A stretch of 59,040 bases of DNA from an alpha proteobacterium SCGC AAA288-N07 (GCA_000513055.1 AZYB01000003.1:1-59040); one strand, 5' to 3'. Numbered from the stretch's first letter, positions 16,450 through 26,494 are shown. Notes: generated by a model not told the origin, from the sequence alone. Made by a program: numbers and translations.

Positions 16450-16725
16450 TTACTCACGTAAAATATCAAAAGACTTTTTAAAGTATTGTTGTTGATAATC
16501 TTCAATTTTAATATTTTCAACTTTTGATGAAGCAGGTCCCTTTCTACAAAGATTTATTATATTATCAACATCCTTTTTATTACCCAACAATACTGCCTCT
16601 ACTTCGTTTTGATTTCTATTTTTAACAAAACCATATACCCTTCTTTTTTCAGCTTCTATCTTTAACCACCATCTAAAACCTACTCCAGTAACGGTCCCTG
16701 TAATTATAATATGTATTTTTTTCAA
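16450..16725 (-). CDS. Acylphosphatase
   Basis: A 91-residue protein with the small ferredoxin-like fold that hydrolyses acyl phosphates. The catalytic Arg18 sits in TGVGFRWW and Asn36 in GFVKNRNQNEVEA, both in the expected spacing, and the later KGPASSKVENI block is also typical. It ends 20 nt from the convergent basic coiled-coil gene and starts 4 nt downstream of pcm, so it is the second or third gene of a pentapeptide-pcm-acylphosphatase run. Confidence 0.9.
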   Translation of the reverse strand: MKKIHIIITGTVTGVGFRWWLKIEAEKRRVYGFVKNRNQNEVEAVLLGNKKDVDNIINLCRKGPASSKVENIKIEDYQQQYFKKSFDILRE

Positions 16726-16729
16726 AATT

Positions 16730-17395
16730 TTATTTTACACTAGCTTCATTTAAAAGTGGCACAAACTTTACATCTAGTAATTCTTTCTGTTCAAAATTTC
16801 CACTTTTTTTTGTAACTAATAATAATTTTTGATTCCCAGCATGATATTTTTTTGGCATAATTAAATTTCCATTATTTTTTAAACTTTCCAACAATTTTAA
16901 AGGTATAATTTCTGATGCTGCACCAATAATAATTGCATCAAATAAAATTTTTTCTCCCCAACCTTCGAATCCATTTCCTAACTTATAATTAACGTTGTTT
17001 ATATTAAGTTTTGCAATATTTTTTTTAGCACTATCTAATAAGGTATTGAACCTTTCGATTGTAAAAATTGTATTAACTAACTTTGAAATAATAGCTGTGG
17101 CCCACCCAACTCCAGTTCCAATTTCTAATATTTTGTCTGTATTTTTCAAGTTTAGACAACTAATCATGAATGCAGTGCAGAATGGTTGAGTCATTGTTTG
17201 GCTACAATCTGTTGATAAAGCTTTATTTTCATAAGCTTCGTTTAATTTTTCTGTAAATAATTCTCTCGGAACAGTCCTAATAGCTGATAAAATTTTTTCA
17301 TCAGTTATTCCTTCAAATCTTAATTTTTGGATAAGTTCTTCGTTTTTGAAGATTGTAGAATTTTTTTTCCAAGAAAATAACTTTGAAGATAACAT
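16730..17395 (-). CDS. pcm: Protein-L-isoaspartate O-methyltransferase
   Basis: The enzyme methylates isoaspartyl residues in aged proteins, using SAM, so that they can revert to aspartate. The 221-residue protein has the PCMT opening (VPRELFTEKLNEAYENKAL), the TQPFCTAFMISCL block near residue 69 and the SAM site KILEIGTGVGWATA near 91, followed by DAIIIGAAS near 150. Length and motif order are normal, although the family usually reads T-x-S-Q-P-x-x-x-A at the second block, which here is MTQPFCTAF. It lies 6 nt downstream of the pentapeptide gene. Confidence 0.87.
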   Translation of the reverse strand: MLSSKLFSWKKNSTIFKNEELIQKLRFEGITDEKILSAIRTVPRELFTEKLNEAYENKALSTDCSQTMTQPFCTAFMISCLNLKNTDKILEIGTGVGWATAIISKLVNTIFTIERFNTLLDSAKKNIAKLNINNVNYKLGNGFEGWGEKILFDAIIIGAASEIIPLKLLESLKNNGNLIMPKKYHAGNQKLLLVTKKSGNFEQKELLDVKFVPLLNEASVK

Positions 17396-17401
17396 TTTAT
17401 T

Positions 17402-17917
17402 TTATTTCTTTTTACATAGACCAATAGATTCCAAGCTGCATTTGGTTCCATCAGTCCAGGTAGCATTATTGAGATTGGCACCTTCAAAGTTTGCATTAAG
17501 AACATTTGCGGCAGTAAAATCTGCCCCTACTAAATTACTGTTTTTAAAAGAAGCTCCGATTAAAGAAGCTCCGTTAAATTTAACTCGCGTTAGGTTTGAA
17601 GATTCAAAATTTGACCCTTCAAAATTTCCACCTTCCAGAATAGATTCGTAAAGATTTGCTCGGAAAAATGAGGATTCTGCAAAATTGCCATTAGAAAGAT
17701 TGGAATGCATCATCATGCTTTGATCAAAATTAACCTTGTTAAATGAAGTAAGACTTAAATTTGAATTTGTTAAATAGCTTGTACTTAAATCTTGGCCAGA
17801 AGCAAACTGGCATCCTGAATAGTCCACACTGTCTCCTGGCTTATCCTCGCAAGTTGCTTCTACTTTTAAAGTAAAACTCATTAAAAAAAACAAAATAAAA
17901 AAAATCTGTTTAAACAT
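17402..17917 (-). CDS. Exported pentapeptide-repeat protein
   Basis: The 171-residue protein starts with a signal peptide (IFFILFFLMSFTLKVEA, cleavage likely near residue 21). From about residue 35 it consists of pentapeptide repeats of the A(N/D)LXX type, such as FRANLYES, NFEGSNF, NLVGADF and NANFEGANL. They should build a right-handed quadrilateral beta helix of about six coils. Two Cys pairs flank the helix (CEDKPGDSVDYSGC and CSLESIGLC), fitting an oxidising compartment. Function is unknown; known pentapeptide proteins include DNA-gyrase protectors, but those are cytosolic. Confidence 0.8.
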   Translation of the reverse strand: MFKQIFFILFFLMSFTLKVEATCEDKPGDSVDYSGCQFASGQDLSTSYLTNSNLSLTSFNKVNFDQSMMMHSNLSNGNFAESSFFRANLYESILEGGNFEGSNFESSNLTRVKFNGASLIGASFKNSNLVGADFTAANVLNANFEGANLNNATWTDGTKCSLESIGLCKKK

Positions 17918-17959
17918 TTATTTTTCAATATAATAATCATAGTTAATTTTGACGAATTT

Positions 17960-18694
17960 ATGAATAATAATGAAAGAATTGAAAAAATTAGTAGTTGGAT
18001 ATTAGATTATTGTAAATTTATGCCGAAAAAACCAAATTCTTTAGTAGTAGGAATTTCAGGAGGCATAGATAGCTCGGTGACAAGCACACTTTGCGCCCTA
18101 ACGGGAATGAAAACTATTGTCTTGTCAATGCCTATAAGGCAAATAAAAGAACAACACGACCTTAGTTTAAGGCATCAAGAATGGTTAAAAAAAAGATATG
18201 ACAATATAGAAGGCCATTTGATTGATTTAGATTTAGTTTTTAAAACATTCAAAAACACCTTATCTAAATTTTATAATGAATATGGTATGGTTAATTCAAA
18301 AGCTAGACTAAGAATGGTAACTCTCTATCAAGTAGCTGCAGCCAACAATGGAATTGTTGTTGGGACTGGAAATAAGGTAGAAGATTTTGGTGTGTTCTTC
18401 TTTACAAAATATGGAGACGGAGGTGTGGACATTTCCCCGATCGCAGATTGCACAAAAACCCAAATATGGGAAATGGGAAAAGAATTAAAAATATTAGAAG
18501 ATATTATTAAGGCCGAACCTACAGATGGATTGTGGTTAGATTCACGATCAGACGCTGATCAATTAGGCATGACCTACAAAGAATTGGAAGAGGCAATGAA
18601 AAATCCTAAAGATAAAAATTATGAAAAATATATGAGGATCAGAAAAAAAGGTTTACACAAACTTTCCATACCTGTTTGCAAAATGGACGATTAA
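17960..18694 (+). CDS. nadE: NAD+ synthetase, ammonia-dependent type
   Basis: The enzyme makes NAD from deamido-NAD, ATP and an ammonia source. The 244-residue protein has the P-loop of N-type ATP pyrophosphatases (VVGISGGIDSSVTSTL near residue 28), RLRMVTLYQVAA near 114 and GTGNKVEDFGVFFFTKYGDGGVDISPIAD near 134, all conserved in NadE. The glutaminase domain found in longer forms is absent, so free ammonia or a separate donor is used. The gene is divergent from the pentapeptide gene across a 42-nt spacer and ends 181 nt before cspA. Confidence 0.9.
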   Translation: MNNNERIEKISSWILDYCKFMPKKPNSLVVGISGGIDSSVTSTLCALTGMKTIVLSMPIRQIKEQHDLSLRHQEWLKKRYDNIEGHLIDLDLVFKTFKNTLSKFYNEYGMVNSKARLRMVTLYQVAAANNGIVVGTGNKVEDFGVFFFTKYGDGGVDISPIADCTKTQIWEMGKELKILEDIIKAEPTDGLWLDSRSDADQLGMTYKELEEAMKNPKDKNYEKYMRIRKKGLHKLSIPVCKMDD

Positions 18695-18789
18695 AAAGAT
18701 GATACTTTTAAATTCAAAATATTGTTACAGTAGCCACAATTTGTTTAAAAAATCGTTTAATACTTTAGATATTAATTAAATCAATTAGC

Positions 18790-18817
18790 TTGACATATCT
18801 TATTAAATCAATTTAAA
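18790..18817 (+). promoter_or_regulatory. Candidate sigma-70 promoter of cspA
   Basis: A perfect TTGACA at 18790-18795 is followed after 16 nt by TTTAAA, a poor -10 box. It would give a leader of about 50 nt before the cspA start at 18876, in line with the long untranslated leaders of cold-shock genes. The -35 match is strong, the -10 weak. Confidence 0.4.
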
Positions 18818-18875
18818 GGGGTGTTGTTGTAATTTTTACAATAACAAAGTTGAACTAAAATAAGGAAAAGTAAAA

Positions 18876-19088
18876 ATGAGTCTAAAAGGAAAAGTAAAGT
18901 GGTTTAATGGAACAAAAGGATATGGTTTCATTGAAAGAGAAGACAAAGAAAAAGATGTGTTCGTGCATTCTTCTGCAGTAAGAGAAGCTGGTTTAAAGTA
19001 TCTAAATGAAGGTGACGAATTAACGTTTGAAGTTGAAAATACGGACAAAGGTCCTTCCGCAGTAAATCTGCAAAAAACTTCTGAATAG
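18876..19088 (+). CDS. cspA: Cold shock domain protein
   Basis: The 70-residue protein is a single cold shock domain that binds single-stranded RNA and DNA. RNP1 (KGYGFIE) lies near residue 16 and RNP2 (VFVHSSAV) near residue 29; the opening [12 protein letters not shown] is canonical. A purine-rich ribosome site (AAGGAAAAG) sits just before the ATG. The gene has its own leader and a hairpin behind it, so it is probably a single transcription unit. Confidence 0.95.
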   Translation: MSLKGKVKWFNGTKGYGFIEREDKEKDVFVHSSAVREAGLKYLNEGDELTFEVENTDKGPSAVNLQKTSE

Positions 19089-19104
19089 TATTTCAAACAA
19101 ACTT

Positions 19105-19170
19105 TTGTATAGGGAAAATCAATGTTGGTTTTTTTATTAAGCTAATATTATGTCTCTATACAATTTTTTG
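19105..19170 (+). terminator. Long-loop hairpin with T-run behind cspA
   Basis: TTGTATAGGGA (19105-19115) pairs with TCTCTATACAA (19153-19163), 11 bp with one G-U, and TTTTTT follows at once. The loop is 37 nt, long for an intrinsic terminator. It may end cspA transcription or be the 3' end of a small RNA. The spacer from 19089 to 19341 otherwise holds only the small open frame and hairpin listed next. Confidence 0.5.
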
Positions 19171-19204
19171 TTGCATAAAAAGTATTTTTTGCTATCTATT
19201 AGCC

Positions 19205-19285
19205 ATGATCAAAAAACGAAAAAAAGAATACCTTTCTTTAAGCGCAAAACACCATTTTGCGCACGCTAGGCTATTGCTTAGCTAA
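19205..19285 (+). other. Doubtful 26-codon open frame with internal hairpin
   Basis: An ATG-started frame of 26 codons ends in three Leu, Ser and stop. Three His codons lie close together (KHHFAHAR). Inside it is a perfect 8-bp inverted repeat, GCGCAAAA (19242-19249) and TTTTGCGC (19255-19262), with a CACCA loop and no T-run. No ribosome site precedes the ATG. Because tRNA-His, hisS, hisZ and hisG follow, a histidine-sensing leader is conceivable, but chance or a structured RNA is at least as likely. Confidence 0.25.
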
Positions 19286-19341
19286 ATCATTACATATTTT
19301 AAAATACAAATTTATTAACAATTAATATAAAAAGGAGTTAT

Positions 19342-19418
19342 GCAGCAGTAGCTCAGTAGGTTAGAGCACTAGTTTGTGGAACTAGGGGTCGGTGGTTCGA
19401 ATCCACCCTGCTGTACCA
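19342..19418 (+). tRNA. tRNA-His (GUG), lacking G-1 and C73
   Basis: A full cloverleaf: acceptor GCAGCAG with CTGCTGT (first pair G-U), anticodon stem CTAGT/ACTAG around the loop TTGTGGA (anticodon GTG at 19376-19378), T stem GGTGG/CCACC and encoded CCA. The base before position 1 is T instead of the G-1 found in nearly all tRNA-His, and the discriminator is A instead of C. Loss of this signature is known from a set of alphaproteobacteria that includes Pelagibacter. It ends 5 nt before hisS. Confidence 0.96.
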
Positions 19419-19423
19419 AAATA

Positions 19424-20851
19424 ATGAGCACAGAAAAAAATCTTAAACCCTCTAAGGAATTACCTTTAGGTTTTGTAGACAGACAAGAAAAAGAATTATT
19501 AATCCGTGATTTTGTAATTTCTAATATTAAAGAAGTTATGATTAATTATGGATTTCAATATCTCGAGACACCAAGTTTTGAGTATACGGATAGTATTGGA
19601 AAATTTTTGCCCGACAAGGAAAGGCCAGACGAAGGTGTGTTCTCCTTCAAAGACGGAAAGAATTGGTTATCCCTTCGATATGATCTTACGGCTCCACTAG
19701 CCAGATATGTTGCAAAAAACTATCTTGAACTTCCTAAACCTTTCAAGCGTTATCAATTAGGAACGGTATGGAGAAATGAAAAACCTGGCCCAGGAAGATA
19801 TAGAGAGTTCTTACAATTTGATGCAGATTATATTGCGACTGGGAACTTGATTGCTGATGCTGAATTATGTGCGATGATTTCAGAAATACTTAAAAAATGT
19901 GGGCTTACAGAAAAAGATTTTACTATAAAATTTTCTTCAAGAAAAGTTCTCGATAAACTATTTGAATATATTAAAGTAAATTCAGCAGAGACAAGACTTA
20001 AAATTTTAAGATCTTTGGATAAAGTAGATAGACTGGGATGGAAAGAGGTAGAAAAACTTTTAGGCAAAGGAAGAAAAGATTTGTCTGGTGATTTTACGAA
20101 AGGAGCTGGTTTAACTGAAATTCAAATTAATGAGATTAAAGAACAATTGAATTATGAAGGAAAAAAAATAACAACCACGAACCCACCGCCTGATGGTAAA
20201 ACATATGATTTTGATCAATGGTCAAAAAAATGGGGAGAAAAAGAAGCAGAACCAGTTAGTAATGAATTTATAGAATTCGAGGAATGCTTAACTTCATTTG
20301 GTTTGAAAAACTGTATTTTTGATCCAACAATAATCAGGGGACTCGAATATTATACAGGTCTAGTATTTGAAGTTAATCTTAATTTTGAAGTTAGAAATCC
20401 AAAAGGACAGGTCGTTAAATTCGGATCCGTGGGCGGTGGTGGAAGATATGATAATCTTGTAAGCAATTTTGGAAAAGGAATCGATTGTCCTGCAACGGGA
20501 ATATCAATTGGTATTGATAGACTTGTTTTTGCTTTAATACAAAAAAAAGATTTTAAGATAAAAATTACTCGACCAGTAATTATTTGTGTTTTTGATCGAT
20601 TACAAAATGATAAATATATAAAGATATTAAAGAAGCTTAGAGCATCAGGCATCAGTTCTGAGATTTATCCAGGAGAAGGTAAATTAAAAAAACAAATGGA
20701 GTATGCAAACAAAATAGGTTCTCCAGCCGTTATTTTTTATGGTGACGATGAAATAAAATCAGGAAAAGCGACTTTAAAAAATCTTGAGACTGGTAACGAG
20801 AGCTCCGTTAAAGTCGAGGATCTAGCAAATGAAATCAAAAAATTACTCTGA
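19424..20851 (+). CDS. hisS: Histidyl-tRNA synthetase
   Basis: A class II synthetase that charges tRNA-His. The ATG at 19424 lies just after the tRNA gene and gives 475 residues. Motif 2 is seen in the KRYQLGTVWRNEKPGPGRYREF region near residue 107, and the histidine A box as RGLEYYTGLVFEV near 305. Motif 3 reads ATGISIGIDRL near 356, and an anticodon-binding domain follows from about residue 380. It is longer than the roughly 425 residues of E. coli HisRS because of the middle insert seen in alphaproteobacterial enzymes, which fits the altered tRNA-His in front of it. It overlaps hisZ by 23 nt. Confidence 0.93.
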   Translation: MSTEKNLKPSKELPLGFVDRQEKELLIRDFVISNIKEVMINYGFQYLETPSFEYTDSIGKFLPDKERPDEGVFSFKDGKNWLSLRYDLTAPLARYVAKNYLELPKPFKRYQLGTVWRNEKPGPGRYREFLQFDADYIATGNLIADAELCAMISEILKKCGLTEKDFTIKFSSRKVLDKLFEYIKVNSAETRLKILRSLDKVDRLGWKEVEKLLGKGRKDLSGDFTKGAGLTEIQINEIKEQLNYEGKKITTTNPPPDGKTYDFDQWSKKWGEKEAEPVSNEFIEFEECLTSFGLKNCIFDPTIIRGLEYYTGLVFEVNLNFEVRNPKGQVVKFGSVGGGGRYDNLVSNFGKGIDCPATGISIGIDRLVFALIQKKDFKIKITRPVIICVFDRLQNDKYIKILKKLRASGISSEIYPGEGKLKKQMEYANKIGSPAVIFYGDDEIKSGKATLKNLETGNESSVKVEDLANEIKKLL

Positions 20852-21881
20852 AAATATAATAAAAGTTTTTAAGAAAGATGGTTTTGTTTTATCAGAACCA
20901 GATGTTCTTTTAGATTCGGATTATATTATTCAAAGATCAGGCGAAAATTTTAGAAAACTAATGCTCACCTTTGAAGACGATACTGGGAAAAGTATGTGTC
21001 TAAGACCAGATTTGACGGTTGCTTCCTGTATAAAATATTTAAAAGGTAATTCTAAAGCAAATTCGAAAATTTTTTACTCAGGACAAGCCTACAGAAGATC
21101 AAATAGTCCAAAAGATAAGGTTATTAATGATCAGTTAGGAATAGAAATTTTAGGTTCTAAAAATAAATCTACTGATGATTTAAAAGTTTTAAAAACAATT
21201 GCTAATTCAATTAAAAAAATAAAAATAAAAAATACTTCGATCACAATAGGCGATGTAAGTTTATTTCAAAAGTTAATAGAGTCTTTAAAAATTCCAGAAA
21301 GATGGAAGATAAGACTAAAGAGACACTTTTGGAGACCCCAATATTTTGAAGATCTGCTTAATAGACTTGAAACTAACTCTGATATAGATCCTACGGCAAT
21401 TAACTTAGATAAAAAAAAATTTTCTGAGATGAAAAACCTTGATCAAAGTAAAGAAATTGCAAACCGTAAAATTTCTGAAATTTTGTCTAGATTTGACAGA
21501 AAAATAAAAGACCCAAGATCATTTGGAGAAAATAAAAAAGTTGTGAAAATTATTAGAGAGTTTTTAAAAATTAATTGCTCAATTGATAAACTAGAGAAAA
21601 CTTTAAAAAGTTTTGTTAAAAAAAACAAATTAAGCAACAGTGTTTTCAAAGATTTATCAACTATAAAAAATTTATCAAAAATAAATTCAAAAACTGTTTT
21701 TTCAACAAACTTTGGTAGAGATATTGAATATTATACTGGAATAGTTTTTGAGATATATAACTCATCAAAAAAAGAGATAGCAAGAGGTGGAAGATATGAT
21801 GGTTTATTGAAAAGTCTTGGATCTAAAAAAAATATTTCAGCAGTTGGAGCTGCAATTAATTTAAACAATTTACAAACATGA
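20829..21881 (+). CDS. hisZ: ATP phosphoribosyltransferase regulatory subunit
   Basis: HisZ is a HisRS-like protein without charging activity that forms a complex with short HisG and makes it active and histidine-sensitive. The 350 residues show the class II fold: MCLRPDLTVASCIKYL near residue 56, FYSGQAYRRSN near 80, FGRDIEYYTGIVFEIYN near 297 and ARGGRYDGLLK near 317. The anticodon-binding domain is absent, as expected. The start overlaps the end of hisS by 23 nt and the end overlaps hisG by 4 nt, so the three are translated together. Confidence 0.88.
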   Translation: MKSKNYSENIIKVFKKDGFVLSEPDVLLDSDYIIQRSGENFRKLMLTFEDDTGKSMCLRPDLTVASCIKYLKGNSKANSKIFYSGQAYRRSNSPKDKVINDQLGIEILGSKNKSTDDLKVLKTIANSIKKIKIKNTSITIGDVSLFQKLIESLKIPERWKIRLKRHFWRPQYFEDLLNRLETNSDIDPTAINLDKKKFSEMKNLDQSKEIANRKISEILSRFDRKIKDPRSFGENKKVVKIIREFLKINCSIDKLEKTLKSFVKKNKLSNSVFKDLSTIKNLSKINSKTVFSTNFGRDIEYYTGIVFEIYNSSKKEIARGGRYDGLLKSLGSKKNISAVGAAINLNNLQT

Positions 21882-22555
21882 AAAATTTAATAACCATAGG
21901 TTTGCCAAGCAAAGGAAGATTAAAAGAAGGCTCAATAAGTTTTTTTGAAAAAAATAATTTAAAACCAACCTCTAATGGAGGTGAAAGAAATTATTTTGCT
22001 CAAATAAAGAATTTACCTAATTCAAAAATTATTTATTTGCACGCCAAAGAGATAATACAAAGACTCGGTGACGGAACTATTGACGTAGGCATATCGGGTC
22101 TAGATCTATTACAAGAATCGTCGATGAATCTTCAAAAAAAAATTGAAATTAAAAAAAAGCTAGATTTCGGTGTGGCGGACGTTGTGGTCGCTATTCCTAA
22201 TGACTGGATAGATGTTCAAACAGTAGCAGATTTAGAGGAAGTTTCTTTTGATTTTAGAGACAAAAAGAACAGCATTTTACGAGTTGCAACGAAATATCCA
22301 AATTTAACTAATAATTTTCTAGTTTCAAAAGGAATTACCCAATACAAACTTGTACCAAGTCTTGGTGCGACAGAAACCTATCCATTCATTGGGTCATCTG
22401 AAATTATTACCGATATAGCCTCAACGGGAAAAACTTTAAAAGATAATAATCTTAGAATCCTTAAGGATGGATATATTTTAAATTCTCAAGCTTGTTTATT
22501 GATTTCAAAAAAAAAAGCTGCAACTTTGCGACCTTTTTTAAATTCATTAATTTAA
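21878..22555 (+). CDS. hisG: ATP phosphoribosyltransferase, short form
   Basis: Catalyses the first step of histidine synthesis, joining ATP and PRPP. The 225 residues correspond to the short form that lacks the C-terminal regulatory domain and depends on HisZ. GLPSKGRLKEG near residue 8, LGDGTIDVGISGLDLL near 63, VADVVVAIPNDW near 97 and the PRPP loop DIASTGKTLKDN near 178 are visible. Adjacent hisZ supplies the missing regulatory part. It ends 5 nt from the convergent typA gene with no visible terminator. Confidence 0.93.
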   Translation: MKNLITIGLPSKGRLKEGSISFFEKNNLKPTSNGGERNYFAQIKNLPNSKIIYLHAKEIIQRLGDGTIDVGISGLDLLQESSMNLQKKIEIKKKLDFGVADVVVAIPNDWIDVQTVADLEEVSFDFRDKKNSILRVATKYPNLTNNFLVSKGITQYKLVPSLGATETYPFIGSSEIITDIASTGKTLKDNNLRILKDGYILNSQACLLISKKKAATLRPFLNSLI

Positions 22556-22560
22556 GCGGG

Positions 22561-24423
22561 TTACATTCCCATGCCGCCCATTCCTCCAAGGGGCATACCA
22601 CCAGCAGCTCCAGATTTTTCACTTTTTTTTCTTTTATGATGGTCCAATATAGCCTTTCTTAATCTACAAGATTTTGGAGTAATTTCTAAAGCTTCATCAG
22701 CATTAAGCATACTCAGCTGCTCAGCAATTGACATTTTACGTATTGGCGTCAGCACGACGTTTTCATCAGTTCCTTGAGTTCTCATGTTTGTAAGCTTTTT
22801 ACCCTTCATAACATTAATGATCATATCACCAGGTTTTGGAGCTAGTCCGACAATCATTCCAGCATAAACAGAGTCATTATGAGTAACAAACATTTCACCT
22901 CTCGCCTGTAAATTATATATTGCAAAAGCAACAGCTTTACCTTTTTCCATTGAAATTAATGCACCATTTATTCTGCCTTTCATCTCACCTTCAAATTTTC
23001 CATAAGAATGAAATGTTCTATTAATCACACCGTTACCTTTTGTTAATGTTAGAAATCTACTTGTGTAACCCATCAAGCCTCTGGTAGGTGCATGAAATAT
23101 TAATCTTTTCTTGTCTTTTCCTGTATCTTTAAGGTCAATTAATTTACCTTTTCTTCTATTCATTGAGTCGATTACTTTTGAAGAATATTCTTCATCTAAA
23201 TCCATAGTAATTTCTTCAATTGGTTCTAATCTATTTCCATTATCATCTTTTTTAAATAAAACTTTAGGTGGACTTACAGTCATTTCAAAACCTTCACGTC
23301 TCATTTGTGTTAGTAAAATTTCAAGCATCAGTTCTCCTCTTCCACTTATTTCAAATGAATCTTTACCTGTATTTTCTGAAAAAGTAATTCCAACATTATT
23401 TTGTGCTTCAAGTACCAATCTATCTCTAATTTGTGTACTTGTTAATTTTTTACCTTCTATTCCTGCAAGAGGGGAACTATTAACAGTTATTGTAATTGAC
23501 ATTGTTGGAGGATCTATAGGAGTTGCTGCTATTGGTTCATTAACATCAAGATCACAAATAGTATCTGCGACGTTTGCCTTTTCTAATCCAGCTATTATCA
23601 CAATATCTCCAGCCTCACCAACATCAATAGTAACCTTTTTTGTTCCCTCGTACCTAAAGATTTTAGTTAGTCTACCTTCGTCTACTTTTTTCCCTTGAAG
23701 ATTTATAGCTTTAATTTGTTGATTAGCTTTTGCAGTTCCTTGAGATATTCTTCCAACCAAACTTCTACCTAAAAAACTATCAGCGTATAAAAGAGTAGAT
23801 AACATTGCAAAAGGTTTTGATTTATCAAACTCAGCAGGTTTGACCTGATCAATAATCAGATCTAATAATGGATTAAGATTTTCTCTTGGTCCGTCCAATT
23901 CTTTACTTGCCCATCCAGATCTTCCACTTGCATATAAAACAGGAAAATCTAATTGCTCTTCATTAGCATCTAAGCTTACAAATAAATCAAAAGTCTCTTC
24001 TAAAACTTCGTTAGCTCTTTGATCAGGTTTGTCTAGCTTATTAATAACTACTATTGGTTTTAAACCTTGTCCAAGAGCTTTTGCTAATACAAATTTAGTT
24101 TGTGGCATTACACCCTCTGTAGAGTCTATTAGCAATAATGCTCCATCTGCCATGCTCAACACACGTTCAACTTCAGCTGCAAAATCTCTGTGACCCGGTG
24201 TGTCAATGATATTTACTCTTGAGTTTTTCCAATTAATCGAAGCAGGTTTTGCTAAAATTGTAATACCTCTTTCTTTTTCTAATTCTCCAGAGTCCATAAG
24301 TCTTTCATCAACAATTTCATTTTCTCTAAATAATCCACTCTGTTTCATTAAATTATCTATAAGAGTAGTTTTGCCGTGATCAACGTGAGCTATAATTGTT
24401 ATATTTCGAATACTGTTGTTCAT
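22561..24423 (-). CDS. typA: Ribosome-associated GTPase TypA/BipA with Gly-Met tail
   Basis: A translational GTPase that binds the ribosome and helps subunit assembly and stress growth. The 620 residues show the G1 loop AHVDHGKTTLIDN near residue 13, DERLMDSGELEKERGITI near 38, DTPGHRDF near 72 and NKLDKPDQR near 127. The EF-G-like domains follow, then the BipA C-terminal domain (ALEITPKSCRLRKAILD). The last 15 or so residues are unusual: [15 protein letters not shown], a glycine-methionine tail like that of GroEL, whose gene lies immediately upstream on the same strand. A terminator after groEL separates the two units, so typA has its own promoter in 24424-24470. Confidence 0.93.
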   Translation of the reverse strand: MNNSIRNITIIAHVDHGKTTLIDNLMKQSGLFRENEIVDERLMDSGELEKERGITILAKPASINWKNSRVNIIDTPGHRDFAAEVERVLSMADGALLLIDSTEGVMPQTKFVLAKALGQGLKPIVVINKLDKPDQRANEVLEETFDLFVSLDANEEQLDFPVLYASGRSGWASKELDGPRENLNPLLDLIIDQVKPAEFDKSKPFAMLSTLLYADSFLGRSLVGRISQGTAKANQQIKAINLQGKKVDEGRLTKIFRYEGTKKVTIDVGEAGDIVIIAGLEKANVADTICDLDVNEPIAATPIDPPTMSITITVNSSPLAGIEGKKLTSTQIRDRLVLEAQNNVGITFSENTGKDSFEISGRGELMLEILLTQMRREGFEMTVSPPKVLFKKDDNGNRLEPIEEITMDLDEEYSSKVIDSMNRRKGKLIDLKDTGKDKKRLIFHAPTRGLMGYTSRFLTLTKGNGVINRTFHSYGKFEGEMKGRINGALISMEKGKAVAFAIYNLQARGEMFVTHNDSVYAGMIVGLAPKPGDMIINVMKGKKLTNMRTQGTDENVVLTPIRKMSIAEQLSMLNADEALEITPKSCRLRKAILDHHKRKKSEKSGAAGGMPLGGMGGMGM

Positions 24424-24464
24424 AATTTGAGGCTCTTATACATGTATAGTTACATTTGAAAACT

Positions 24465-24495
24465 AAAAAAAAACCCCCGATTTTATCGGGGGTTT
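24465..24495 (-). terminator. Intrinsic terminator of groESL
   Basis: A 10-bp stem, AAACCCCCGA (24471-24480) and TCGGGGGTTT (24486-24495), with a TTTTA loop. On the minus strand the stem is followed by a T-run (plus-strand A-run 24465-24473). It lies 30 nt after the groEL stop. Confidence 0.93.
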
Positions 24496-24524
24496 TAGAA
24501 TTTTTAGGTTCTAGAGAGATGGGA

Positions 24525-26192
<1,668 letters not shown>

Positions 26193-26197
26193 TTAAT

Positions 26198-26494
26198 TTA
26201 TTTCTTGCTTTTTGAAACTCCCATTATGTCGGATTCTTTCATTATACTATATTCTATTTCATCAATTTTTACTTCCGTACCTGACCACTTACCAAAAAGA
26301 ACTATATCACCAACTTTTACATCCATTGGTAAAATTTTTCCATCTTCTGATTTTGCTCCTGGTCCAACGGCTACAACCTCACCTTCTTGCGGTTTTTCTT
26401 TTGCTGTGTCGGGAATAATTATTCCTCCTGAAGTTTTTTCTTCGCTATCTAAAACTTTTATCAATACTCTGTCGTGCAAGGGTCTAAATTTCAT
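26198..26494 (-). CDS. groES: Co-chaperonin GroES
   Basis: The 10-kDa lid of the chaperonin. The 98 residues begin [21 protein letters not shown], then have the mobile loop [14 protein letters not shown] near residue 22 and GEVVAVGPG near 38, and end in a beta-barrel close ([12 protein letters not shown]). A TAGGAG ribosome site precedes the ATG. It is the first gene of the groES-groEL unit. No CIRCE repeat for HrcA is seen in front of it. Confidence 0.96.
   Translation of the reverse strand: MKFRPLHDRVLIKVLDSEEKTSGGIIIPDTAKEKPQEGEVVAVGPGAKSEDGKILPMDVKVGDIVLFGKWSGTEVKIDEIEYSIMKESDIMGVSKSKK

Noticed and set aside
19376-19423. Longer hisS frame starting at GTG 19376
   Set aside because: That GTG is the anticodon of tRNA-His; the ATG at 19424 gives a normal protein.
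23111-23698. 195-codon open frame antisense to typA
   Set aside because: It lies fully inside typA, whose motifs are complete, and its translation is low-complexity Ser/Ile/Leu with no family match; an antisense shadow.
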